Below are positions 1-5,595 of a stretch of DNA of 12,666 nt, one piece after another. The position numbers were made by a program, and so were the translations under genes. The stretch is taken from positions 1 through 12,666 of the forward strand of contig CAIOLF010000019.1 in the NCBI GenBank assembly GCA_903859075.1. The letters run 5' to 3'. This stretch comes from Candidatus Buchananbacteria bacterium (lineage in GTDB: Bacteria > Patescibacteriota > Patescibacteriia > 2-01-FULL-39-33). The notes below the pieces were generated by a model. The model made no database searches and was not told where the DNA came from. It was given only the letters and a program-made list of their open reading frames with translations. Position 1 is the stretch's first letter. Each line of letters starts with the position of its first letter.

Positions 1-50
1 AAAAAATAAAACAAAAAATATTTTATATTAGGATATTTCCTTAACTAGGA

Positions 51-59
51 TGTGGATAA
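51..59 (-). other. DnaA-box-like 9-mer
   Basis: The minus strand reads TTATCCACA, a perfect match to the bacterial DnaA box consensus. It lies just beyond the 36-bp palindrome in an AT-rich end of the window. A single box is weak evidence for an origin or for DnaA control, and no cluster of boxes or dnaA/dnaN gene is visible. The same 9-mer occurs at 4820-4828. Confidence 0.3.
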
Positions 60-65
60 CTAAAC

Positions 66-101
66 AATCCGTCCCGCTGTTCGCGAACAGCGGGACGGAT
101 T
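66..101. terminator. 36-bp perfect palindrome, probable terminator of the tsaB unit
   Basis: The two 18-base halves are exact reverse complements (AATCCGTCCCGCTGTTCG and its complement), so either RNA strand folds into a GC-rich hairpin with a tiny loop. It starts 16 bp beyond the tsaB stop codon. On the minus strand the stem is followed by TTG-TTTAG, a broken T-run; on the plus strand by TTTATG. A terminator or transcript-end stabiliser for the minus-strand unit is likely. The weak T-tract leaves room for a dispersed palindromic repeat instead. Confidence 0.6.
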
Positions 102-117
102 TTATGTAATGATTCGG

Positions 118-534
118 CTATTTTTTTGGTTTGGCCCGAGTAATATTAGGTTCGGCGTTATAGACTGGCAATACCACCATTCCCGGCTTGGCGTGACTTA
201 ATCTTATTATGATCCTTTTAGTTAATTCCGGATAATTTTTGTACTCTCCCGCCTCAATGCCGGCTACCGGAATCCCTAGACCATAACCCAGAACATTGGC
301 CAAAGTAACGCCTATTCTGATAGAAGTAAACCGTCCCGGCCCGCTTACCGCGCCTATCCCCTTCAATTGATCAAGCTTTAGCTTGTTTACTTTCAAAAAA
401 GCAGTTATTCCGATTAATAGCTTTTCCGACTGCTTCCTTTCCCCCGGCATTACCTTCAACTTAAAATCATCCTTGGTTTTGGCCAGGATGATTTCTATCT
501 TATCAATTGGGGCAGTATTGATGATTAAATACAT
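118..534 (-). CDS. tsaB: TsaB, tRNA t6A37 biosynthesis subunit (short form)
   Basis: TsaB is the non-catalytic ASKHA-fold partner of TsaD in the complex that transfers threonylcarbamoyl to A37 of ANN-decoding tRNAs in the cytoplasm. The N-terminus (MYLIINTA) matches the first beta strand and phosphate loop of the family. Residues 64-80 (SGPGRFTSIRIGVTLAN) match the hallmark GPGSFTGLRIG segment, which contributes to the dimer interface. The protein has 138 residues against about 230 in Escherichia coli. The first ASKHA subdomain is present, but most of the second is gone, leaving a short tail (LPVYNAEPNIT) that resembles the family's C-terminal YLR-P segment. Short TsaB forms are usual in reduced genomes, so this is probably functional rather than broken. 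The ATG at 534 directly begins the first strand; I see no clear Shine-Dalgarno motif. The upstream gap carries an inverted repeat. Confidence 0.82.
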   Translation of the reverse strand: MYLIINTAPIDKIEIILAKTKDDFKLKVMPGERKQSEKLLIGITAFLKVNKLKLDQLKGIGAVSGPGRFTSIRIGVTLANVLGYGLGIPVAGIEAGEYKNYPELTKRIIIRLSHAKPGMVVLPVYNAEPNITRAKPKK

Positions 535-539
535 ATGAA

Positions 540-647
540 CTAGCTTATGGCTTTTAGCTGTTAGCTTTTAGATTAAATAAATTAAAATTGAATTGGATGT
601 GAATTTGGTTTAAAGCTGAAAGCCAAAAGCTATAAGCTAACAGCTAG
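540..647. repeat. Imperfect inverted repeat of AGCT-rich words
   Basis: The gap between the regulator and tsaB is filled by two copies, in opposite orientation, of an AGCT-rich word family. Positions 555-567 (TAGCTGTTAGCTT) are the exact reverse complement of 634-646, and shorter matches (ggctttt / aaagcc) flank them. The right copy runs over the TAG stop codon of the regulator gene. A related piece (TTATGGCTGAAAGCCAAC) lies at 5578-5594. The transcript could fold into a long hairpin between the two cistrons, but no T-run follows, so this is more like a dispersed intergenic repeat than a terminator. Confidence 0.6.
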
Positions 648-1240
648 TTTTTGAGTTTATCGATTACCCTCAAATTCTTATGCTCCAGCAGGTCGTAAAC
701 AAAACGATCCGTGAGGCCGCGGCGATAGACAAAGTCCTGTTTGCTCATGATCGTATAATTAATGGAACGGCCTAATTCGCGCTCGAAATCAGAGATCAGG
801 CGCAAAAACTTCTTGCGATTTACCGTGCCTACAACCAGCAGATCGACCGGCGCGTCTTCCCGGCCGACAAAAATGCCGGAGAGCAAGAACAAGCTGACGT
901 TGCCGATCTTTTCCACTTTTTCCGCCAGTGACTGTTCCATGATTATTTGGGCTTTAACTAAGAGCGACCGCAATTCGTCCAAAAAAACGAATTTAGAATT
1001 TAACTTATAATACTTCTTCTTATCCTTAAGCTTTTTACCGGCTTCTTTCTCCAAATCCTCCTTGGTATGGACGCCAATGATGCCGATATTTTCTAAATTG
1101 CCCAGTTCCCGCCTGACGGAGTTTAAGTGCGTTTTCAAATTCCTGGCAATTTCCCGCACAAAGAAAAAATTGCCGGGATTGTTCAAAAATAGGCGTAAAA
1201 GCATGACTCTGGTTTTTGAACCAAAAAGTTGTTCAAGCAT
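644..1240 (-). CDS. wHTH regulator with degenerate nucleotidyltransferase-like domain
   Basis: Residues 1-60 form a winged helix-turn-helix: a first helix (LFGSKTRVMLLRLFLNNP), then FVREIARNL and the recognition segment HLNSVRRELGNLENIGII. Residues 60-80 are a lysine-rich wing or linker. Residues 112-175 resemble the minimal nucleotidyltransferase (pol-beta) fold: SLFLLSGIFVGREDAPVDLLVVG lines up with the usual GS...DxD core, but GS has become SG and the first aspartate of DxD is proline. Catalysis is therefore unlikely, and the domain may sense a ligand or mediate dimerisation. This two-domain family is, as I recall, common in Patescibacteria and has no characterised member known to me. The gene sits upstream of tsaB on the same strand and is divergent from the 788-residue gene at 1361, so that gene is its natural candidate target, together with autoregulation. 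DNA binding is well supported; the target is inference. Confidence 0.75.
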   Translation of the reverse strand: MLEQLFGSKTRVMLLRLFLNNPGNFFFVREIARNLKTHLNSVRRELGNLENIGIIGVHTKEDLEKEAGKKLKDKKKYYKLNSKFVFLDELRSLLVKAQIIMEQSLAEKVEKIGNVSLFLLSGIFVGREDAPVDLLVVGTVNRKKFLRLISDFERELGRSINYTIMSKQDFVYRRGLTDRFVYDLLEHKNLRVIDKLKN

Positions 1241-1255
1241 AAATTTAATTGAATA

Positions 1256-1284
1256 TTCACCTTTTTATGATTTTATTGTATAAT
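1256..1284 (+). promoter_or_regulatory. Candidate promoter for the gene at 1361
   Basis: A perfect -10 TATAAT at 1279-1284 is preceded, with a 17-bp spacer, by TTCACC at 1256-1261 (4 of 6 match to TTGACA). The start site would be near 1291, giving a 5' leader of about 70 nt. The promoter overlaps the divergent promoter on the minus strand, so the two polymerases would compete. Confidence 0.6.
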
Positions 1285-1303
1285 ATTATAAAACAAGTGT
1301 AAA
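1275..1303 (-). promoter_or_regulatory. Candidate promoter for the wHTH regulator
   Basis: On the minus strand, TTTACA (complement of 1298-1303) is followed after exactly 17 bp by TACAAT (complement of 1275-1280). Each hexamer matches the consensus at 5 of 6 positions. The start site would be near 1268, about 28 nt from the regulator's ATG. The -10 elements of the two divergent promoters overlap by two bases. Confidence 0.6.
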
Positions 1304-1360
1304 CCCCTACACGGTAATTTTTTGTGCCAAAACGAAAAAATAAATCACTAAATAAAGCCA

Positions 1361-3727
1361 ATGGACAAATTTAGCATAAAAATCAGCAAGCTGTCTCTTG
1401 AATCTGACGGCAATATCACCGGTGACACTTTTATTTCCCGTCCGGAAGGCGATTGGGGCGAGAAATTGGGGGTTATCTTCGGCTTAGTCGAACTTTTCAG
1501 CCTGCCAGAAAGCTTTTTAGATGATCTGATTGAGATTTTAGCCGACCTAAAAACAGAATATTACCTGCCACCTTTCGCTACGGAATATGGAGTCGAAAAA
1601 AGATTCGAAGACTGCCTGGCGCGCGCCAACCGTCGGATTAATAAAGCCATCAATGATTCCATAGAAAAGGTTGACTTGCGCAACATTAATATTCTTATCG
1701 GTTTGACCCATAAGAATAAAATTAATTTGAGTCAAATTGGGCAAGCCAAGGCGCTCCTCTATCATGAAAAGAAAAAACACGGCTTAATCATCGTCGATAT
1801 TCTCTCCCAGTCGGGCGAAAAGAAGATTAAAATCGACCAGGAAAAAATGTTCTCTAATTTAATCAGCGGTGAAATAACTCCCAAGGATAATATCATCATT
1901 TGCAACGACGCCATCTTTGAATATGTCTCCCAAAACGACCTGGGCAATATTATCTCCGAAAATGTTTCCAGTTCGGCCATGTCCGAAATCGGCAGCGCCC
2001 TCAAAGAAACCAGCGGCGGCGCCAGCAGCAATTTTTACTGCTTATTACTGGAGCCGGATTACCAGGAAGAAGACGAGGAAGAGATGATTCCCGCCAGCCA
2101 GCATTATGCCAGCCCAGCGGGGCCCCGCCGCTATGATAACGACCACCCGCAAGGTTCCATTGAGCGCTTGCTTACCACCCAGCATAAAACTGAAAAATAT
2201 CTGGCGCCGTCACTGCTGCCCAATTGGCAACGGATGCTTATAATCATCGGCCGCGGCCTGCTCTTAGCCCTAAAAAAAATCGGCTATTATCTCTTTATTC
2301 TCTTGAGATTCCTTTATAAATATTTAAAGATTGGGCTAATCCGATTAAAAGATATTATCGCCGCTAAAATTAAGGCCCGCCGCGGCTCTCCCGCTGTCGA
2401 CCTGCAAGACTCAGAAGTGGAAACGGAAATAGCGGTAAAAATAAAATCAGCTGACGGCGATTTTGTTGAAGTAATTGAGATAAGAAAAGAAACCGGGAGA
2501 ATATCACTGGATGAGGATGATCGTCTGGCCGCTGAACCGGCCAGAGTGGAAAGCAACGCTTTTAACGGCAGCGGTGCCTCCGACAAGGCCAACAACAAGT
2601 TAAACCGCCTGGCCGGCTGGCTGTTTGGACTCAAGCTATGGCAAAAAGCGATTCTAACCATTGTTTTTGTCTTGGTTTTCCTGTTTAGCCAAAGCGTGGT
2701 CTGGCTCGGGCGCTCCGCAGAAAATGCCAACCAGGAAACCGGCATTGAAACACTGACCAAACAGATAGAAGACAAGGTAAACGGCGCCGAAGCGCAAAAT
2801 ATTTTTAACGATGAAGCAGGAGCTAAGCAATCGCTTCAGGAAGCCAGATCCTTGCTAGCCCAAATTCCTGATAAAAGGAAATATGACGGCGAGCGTAATC
2901 GCCTGCAAGGACGCATTGACAAGATATCGCAGGCGCTGCAAAAAATCGCCTACCTTGATAATCCAAAAATAATCGCTGATCTGAGTAAAATCAACGGGAA
3001 CGCGCAAACCGCCGGCATTGCTCGCGTTGGCAACACTTTACTGTCATTCGATAATAATAATCAAAATTTATATCTGATAGAAGAAGCTTCCGGCCAGGCT
3101 AGCAGTACCGCTCTGCGCGAACTTTCCCAAGTTAGAAAAATTGTCGCCCTAAACGGCCAGGCAGCCATGATTCTAAATGGCGACAAAGATGTTTTTATTT
3201 TTGATCTGGCAAAAAAAACTCTAACCAAGTCGTATTCCAGTGACGTTAAGATTACCGACTTGGAAATTTATGAAGGCAAGGTTTATCTGCTTAAAGCCGA
3301 GAAAAATCAGGTCTATAAGCACACTATGACAGCCGACAACAAATTAAATAGCGGCAGCGCTTGGATTGCTGGCGGCGATGCCGGCAACGGCGCGGCCATC
3401 GCCCTTGACGGCGGCCTGTATTTTGGCAGAACCACCGGGGAAATCAGGCACTTTGCTAAAAACAAAATCGAAGACAAAACTTGGGCGGCAATTGAACCGC
3501 CGCTTAAAAATATCGCCCAGCTGGCCACCAGCCCGCAATCCAATTATATCTTTGTCCTTGACGGAGAAAATAAACGCGTAATCGCTTACAATAATAATGG
3601 GGCTCTGCTAAAACAATATACTTCCAAAGATTTTGGCAGCGTCAGCTCCTTGGCTTTGCTGGAAAAAGAAAAAAAGATCTACTTGCTTTCCGATAATAAA
3701 GTTTATCTGATTGAAATGGATTTCTAA
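1361..3727 (+). CDS. Membrane-anchored pseudo-PP2C protein with C-terminal beta-propeller-like region
   Basis: The 788-residue protein has no assigned function. Residues 1-232 follow a PP2C (PPM) phosphatase pattern. NILIGLTHKNKINLSQIGQAKALLY (109-133) sits where PP2Cs have the strand-turn-strand ending in GDSRAYL, and ITPKDNIIICNDAIFEYVS (172-190) sits where they have PGD-LLLCSDGL. The metal-binding DG pairs are missing: FGLVEL replaces FxVxDG, GQAKA replaces GDSRA, and NDA replaces SDG. Phosphatase activity is thus unlikely. Residues 234-265 are acidic and probably disordered. Residues 288-326 are hydrophobic with many Lys/Arg, perhaps amphipathic or a hairpin. Residues 428-449 form a clear transmembrane helix, and 455-530 are predicted coiled coil. 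Residues 535-788 contain about six strand-rich repeats (such as NYIFVLDGENKRVIAYNNNG), typical of an NHL/PQQ-like beta-propeller, probably extracytoplasmic. The gene stands alone, ends in a terminator and is divergent from a regulator. A signalling or scaffolding role is inference. Confidence 0.7.
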   Translation: MDKFSIKISKLSLESDGNITGDTFISRPEGDWGEKLGVIFGLVELFSLPESFLDDLIEILADLKTEYYLPPFATEYGVEKRFEDCLARANRRINKAINDSIEKVDLRNINILIGLTHKNKINLSQIGQAKALLYHEKKKHGLIIVDILSQSGEKKIKIDQEKMFSNLISGEITPKDNIIICNDAIFEYVSQNDLGNIISENVSSSAMSEIGSALKETSGGASSNFYCLLLEPDYQEEDEEEMIPASQHYASPAGPRRYDNDHPQGSIERLLTTQHKTEKYLAPSLLPNWQRMLIIIGRGLLLALKKIGYYLFILLRFLYKYLKIGLIRLKDIIAAKIKARRGSPAVDLQDSEVETEIAVKIKSADGDFVEVIEIRKETGRISLDEDDRLAAEPARVESNAFNGSGASDKANNKLNRLAGWLFGLKLWQKAILTIVFVLVFLFSQSVVWLGRSAENANQETGIETLTKQIEDKVNGAEAQNIFNDEAGAKQSLQEARSLLAQIPDKRKYDGERNRLQGRIDKISQALQKIAYLDNPKIIADLSKINGNAQTAGIARVGNTLLSFDNNNQNLYLIEEASGQASSTALRELSQVRKIVALNGQAAMILNGDKDVFIFDLAKKTLTKSYSSDVKITDLEIYEGKVYLLKAEKNQVYKHTMTADNKLNSGSAWIAGGDAGNGAAIALDGGLYFGRTTGEIRHFAKNKIEDKTWAAIEPPLKNIAQLATSPQSNYIFVLDGENKRVIAYNNNGALLKQYTSKDFGSVSSLALLEKEKKIYLLSDNKVYLIEMDF

Positions 3728-3737
3728 AACAACAAAC

Positions 3738-3772
3738 AAAAATCCCTCCCGCTAAACGGAAGGGATTTTTTA
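3738..3772. terminator. Bidirectional intrinsic terminator
   Basis: AAAATCCCTCCCG (3738-3750, one base into the stem edge) pairs with CGGAAGGGATTTT (3757-3769) around a CTAAA loop, with a single C-A mismatch. A run of T follows on the plus strand and TTTTTGTTTGTT on the minus strand. It sits 11-15 bp from the ends of two convergent genes, the 788-residue gene (+) and rplL (-), so it can terminate both. Confidence 0.88.
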
Positions 3773-3783
3773 TAAAGTAACTA

Positions 3784-4176
3784 TTATTTCAAAGTTACTG
3801 TAGCGCCGGCGGCTTCCAGCTGTTTCTTGATTTTTTCCGCTTCTTCCTTCTTGACTCCTTCCCTGACCAGCTTCGGAGCGCCATCGACTAAGTCTTTGGC
3901 TTCCTTGAGGCCGAGCTCAGTAACTGTCCGGACTTCCTTAATGACGGCGATCTTATTGGCGCCGGAACTGGTAAGCTCAATGTCAAAGGCGTCCTTTTCC
4001 TCGACAGCGGCGGCGCCAGCGGCGGCAACCATGACCGGAGCGGCGGCGGAAACGCCGAATTTCTCTTCTAACACCCTGACTAATTCAGCCAAGTCAATGA
4101 CTGACAATTTATCAATCTGGTCGACCAAAGATTTGAATTTCTCCGGCACCATGACTTCTTTTTGTTCTTCTGACAT
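3784..4176 (-). CDS. rplL: 50S ribosomal protein L7/L12
   Basis: L7/L12 forms the flexible stalk of the large subunit and recruits and activates translational GTPases. The N-terminal dimerisation helices lie at about residues 11-43 (EKFKSLVDQIDKLSVIDLAE...), the Ala/Val-rich hinge at 44-60, and the globular C-terminal domain from about 61 to 130. That domain carries the conserved factor-binding stretch KIAVIKEVR-TVTELGLKEAKDLVD and ends GATVTLK. A length of 130 is normal for the family (about 120-130). The ATG at 4176 has AAGGA about 13 nt upstream, one of the few Shine-Dalgarno-like motifs in the window, though at a rather long spacing. It is the second gene of the rplJ-rplL operon, 89 bp after rplJ, with a hairpin-forming repeat in the gap. 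Confidence 0.98.
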   Translation of the reverse strand: MSEEQKEVMVPEKFKSLVDQIDKLSVIDLAELVRVLEEKFGVSAAAPVMVAAAGAAAVEEKDAFDIELTSSGANKIAVIKEVRTVTELGLKEAKDLVDGAPKLVREGVKKEEAEKIKKQLEAAGATVTLK

Positions 4177-4200
4177 ATTATTAGTACTTTCCTTATTAAT

Positions 4201-4245
4201 GTCATCTCGAGCGTCAAGCGCGAAGCGCGCCGACCTGAGAGATCC
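4201..4245. repeat. Palindromic dispersed repeat inside the rplJ-rplL gap
   Basis: The sequence begins GTCATCTCGAGCG and ends CCTGAGAGATCC. Its ends (ATCTC at 4204-4208 and GAGAT near 4239-4243) and its centre (GCGCG-AAG-CGCGC, 4218-4230) are complementary, with unpaired bases between. The GTCATCTCGAGCG...GAGAGATC form resembles a repeat I recall from intergenic regions of many environmental bacterial genomes; copy number here cannot be judged. No T-run follows in the direction of rplL, so full termination is unlikely. It may slow the polymerase or protect the upstream mRNA. Confidence 0.55.
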
Positions 4246-4265
4246 ATTATTTAATTATTTATTAT

Positions 4266-4769
4266 TTAAACTGTTGCTTTTTCTTTGTTCTCTTTGATGG
4301 CGCTCAGCACTAGGACAATGCCGGACAAGGGATTAGACAGACAACCCACGACCTTGGCCAGTAATTCTTTCTTGGAAGGAATTTTGGATAATTCCAGTAC
4401 TTTCTGGACATCAATAAAAACGCCTTGGAAGATCCCGCCGGCGAATTTGGCCTTTTCATTTTCTTTCGCAAAGGTGGCGACTACTCTGGCCGGAGCTACC
4501 TCGTCGTCAAAAGAAAACAAGGCGGCAATTTCGCCTTCAAAATCTTTGCCGGCGACATCTGGAAATCCTTTGGCGGCCAAAGCCCGTTTCAATAGGGTTT
4601 TTTTGGCAACTAAATAGTCCAGGCCTTCCTTGCGGCAATCATCCCTTAATTTATTGATCTCCTTGACGGGAATTCCGGAAAAGTTAAACATGACCGCCGC
4701 TTTCATTCTGGCGATATCATCCTCAAGCTTTTTGACGATTTCCGTCTTTTGGCTTTTTGTCTTTGGCAT
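4266..4769 (-). CDS. rplJ: 50S ribosomal protein L10
   Basis: L10 anchors L7/L12 dimers to 23S rRNA at the stalk base and represses its own operon by binding the mRNA leader. Residues 1-60 carry the family start (K--IV--LE--I), the segment VMFNFSGIPVKEINKLRDDCRKEGLDYLVAKKTLLKRAL, and the conserved KKTLLKRA RNA-binding stretch. The later region has GGIFQGVFID and SKKELLAKVVGCLSNPLSGIVLVLSAI. A C-terminal helix follows, which in the family binds L7/L12 N-terminal dimers. The length of 167 is typical. It is first in the operon with rplL and is preceded by a leader of about 145 nt containing an L10-leader-like RNA and an attenuator-like hairpin, so expression is probably feedback-controlled. Confidence 0.97.
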   Translation of the reverse strand: MPKTKSQKTEIVKKLEDDIARMKAAVMFNFSGIPVKEINKLRDDCRKEGLDYLVAKKTLLKRALAAKGFPDVAGKDFEGEIAALFSFDDEVAPARVVATFAKENEKAKFAGGIFQGVFIDVQKVLELSKIPSKKELLAKVVGCLSNPLSGIVLVLSAIKENKEKATV

Positions 4770-4805
4770 ATTTATAAAATTAGCTTTCTAATGAAATTAT
4801 TAATC

Positions 4806-4831
4806 AAAAAATCTGTGGGTTATCCACAGAC
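4806..4831 (-). terminator. Attenuator-like terminator in the rplJ leader
   Basis: On the minus strand, TCTGTGG-ATAAC-CCACAGA (complement of 4812-4830) forms a 7-bp stem and is followed directly by TTTTTT (complement of 4806-4811). This is the shape of an intrinsic terminator placed about 36 nt upstream of the rplJ start codon, inside its leader. The left arm can instead pair over 9 bp with the start of the leader (see the RNA entry), so it would act conditionally. The TTATCCACA word on the plus strand here is part of this hairpin. Confidence 0.72.
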
Positions 4832-4914
4832 CAGAAAATAGCTGAAACAGCTCTTATTCCTCGGTAGGTCTCACGCTTTTTATAGCTGCCCACTGTCTGC
4901 GGAAATTAATTTAT
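4823..4914 (-). ncRNA. L10-leader-like cis-regulatory RNA
   Basis: The leader of rplJ contains CAGACAGTGGGCAGC (complement of 4885-4899) and CCTACCGAGG (complement of 4859-4868). These resemble the conserved core of the L10 leader known from Firmicutes and other bacteria (Rfam family L10_leader), where L10(L12)4 binds a kink-turned stem. GUGGG pairs with CCUAC in this core. UCCGCAGAC (complement of 4895-4903) can alternatively pair over 9 bp, with one G-U, to GUCUGUGGA (complement of 4823-4831), the left arm of the downstream terminator. A further small hairpin (AGCTG-TTT-CAGCT, 4840-4852) lies between. By analogy with Bacillus subtilis rplJL, L10 binding would favour termination. The pairings are seen; the mechanism here is inferred. 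Confidence 0.75.
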
Positions 4915-4920
4915 GAGGTA

Positions 4921-4948
4921 ATTATAACAAAAATCAGTGAAAAGTCAA
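4921..4948 (-). promoter_or_regulatory. Strong promoter of the rplJ-rplL operon
   Basis: On the minus strand, TTGACT (complement of 4943-4948) and TATAAT (complement of 4921-4926) are 16 bp apart. TG one base before the -10 makes it an extended -10 element. The start site would be near 4914, producing the L10 leader of about 145 nt. It lies between the AMMECR1 gene stop and rplJ, so the ribosomal operon is transcribed independently. Confidence 0.82.
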
Positions 4949-4988
4949 TACCGGCCATAATTATTAATATTTTGTCTAATTTTGAATA

Positions 4989-5525
4989 TTATTCACTAAA
5001 GACATCTGCTTGATAGCGATAAAAATCCATGCCACCCTTCAGGTAACAATCCGTCTCCAATCCGGCCTTTTGGCACAAGGTGCCAAAAAAAACCTCCGCT
5101 TGCGGTAAATCCTCCCAGACCTGGGGCAAATAAGTGGCGCTATTCATCCCCTTTTTAATTATCACTCCGTCGCCTTTTTTAATATCTTTGAATTCCACTT
5201 TTTCTGGCTCAGTCAATATAGAAATCTCTATGATAATATTTTGCAATTCACTGGATCTAAGCGGCAAAAATCTAGGGTCACTAGCCGCCGCCAGAGCATT
5301 ATCCCTGACCGCCAAAATCAACGGTTCCACCGGCTCAAGATAACCGATACATCCTCGAAGCTCGCCTTTATTGGTAAGCGTCACAAAAACGCCAAGCTTC
5401 TGCCACAAATGCTGGTTGGTCGTCTGCGGCTCAAGAATCTCTCCGTTGATTAGATGTTTTTCCAGAGTCGCGCGGGCGATTTTCAGCAAATACTCTTGTT
5501 CGCCGTTAGTTAGCGGTTCGGACAT
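4989..5525 (-). CDS. amrA: AMMECR1-domain protein
   Basis: The domain fills the whole 178-residue protein. LRGCIGYLEP at 56-65 is the invariant LRGCIG motif of the AMMECR1 family. GVFVTL before it, SDPRFLPL (82-89) and the second-half segment DGVIIKKGMNSATYLPQVWE (119-138) are all standard. Prokaryotic members are annotated as protein A of the AmmeMemoRadiSam system when encoded beside Memo-like and radical SAM proteins. Neither partner is in this window, so a role in that system is unproven. Biochemical function is not established; catalytic or RNA-related roles have been suggested because the LRGCIG cysteine is exposed. It lies 70 bp after mltG on the same strand and may be the last gene of the uppP-mltG unit. 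I see no Shine-Dalgarno motif; the spacer holds iterated AATTTTCAATT words. Confidence 0.9.
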   Translation of the reverse strand: MSEPLTNGEQEYLLKIARATLEKHLINGEILEPQTTNQHLWQKLGVFVTLTNKGELRGCIGYLEPVEPLILAVRDNALAAASDPRFLPLRSSELQNIIIEISILTEPEKVEFKDIKKGDGVIIKKGMNSATYLPQVWEDLPQAEVFFGTLCQKAGLETDCYLKGGMDFYRYQADVFSE

Positions 5526-5575
5526 AAAATGTAAATAATTTTCAATTTCTAATTTTCAATTCTCAAACCAACTCA

Positions 5576-5594
5576 CTTATGGCTGAAAGCCAAC
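5576..5594. repeat. Short hairpin related to the 540-647 repeat
   Basis: CTTATGGCTGAAAGCCAAC contains TGGCT-GAA-AGCCA, a small hairpin. It shares CTTATGGCT and GCTGAAAGCCAA with the two copies at 540-647, so it looks like a partial third copy of the same dispersed repeat. It lies directly after the mltG stop codon. Confidence 0.45.
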
Positions 5595-5595
5595 T

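Noticed and set aside
540..647. CRISPR array from repeated AGCT-rich words
   Set aside because: The units are unequal, partly inverted and have no spacers of constant length; no cas genes are present.
1313..1347. Hairpin ATTTTTTGT...ACGAAAAAAT in the leader of the gene at 1361
   Set aside because: Only A/T pairs with a mismatch; too weak to support a riboswitch or attenuator.
2314..2775. Minus-strand open frame inside the 788-residue gene (153 codons)
   Set aside because: Serine/leucine-rich composition without family resemblance; the plus-strand frame has a clear domain structure over the same bases.
3827..4297. Plus-strand open frame across rplL and the rplJ-rplL gap (156 codons)
   Set aside because: It is the shadow of rplL and the end of rplJ; the low-complexity Ser/Thr/Ala composition mirrors the alanine-rich hinge of L7/L12.
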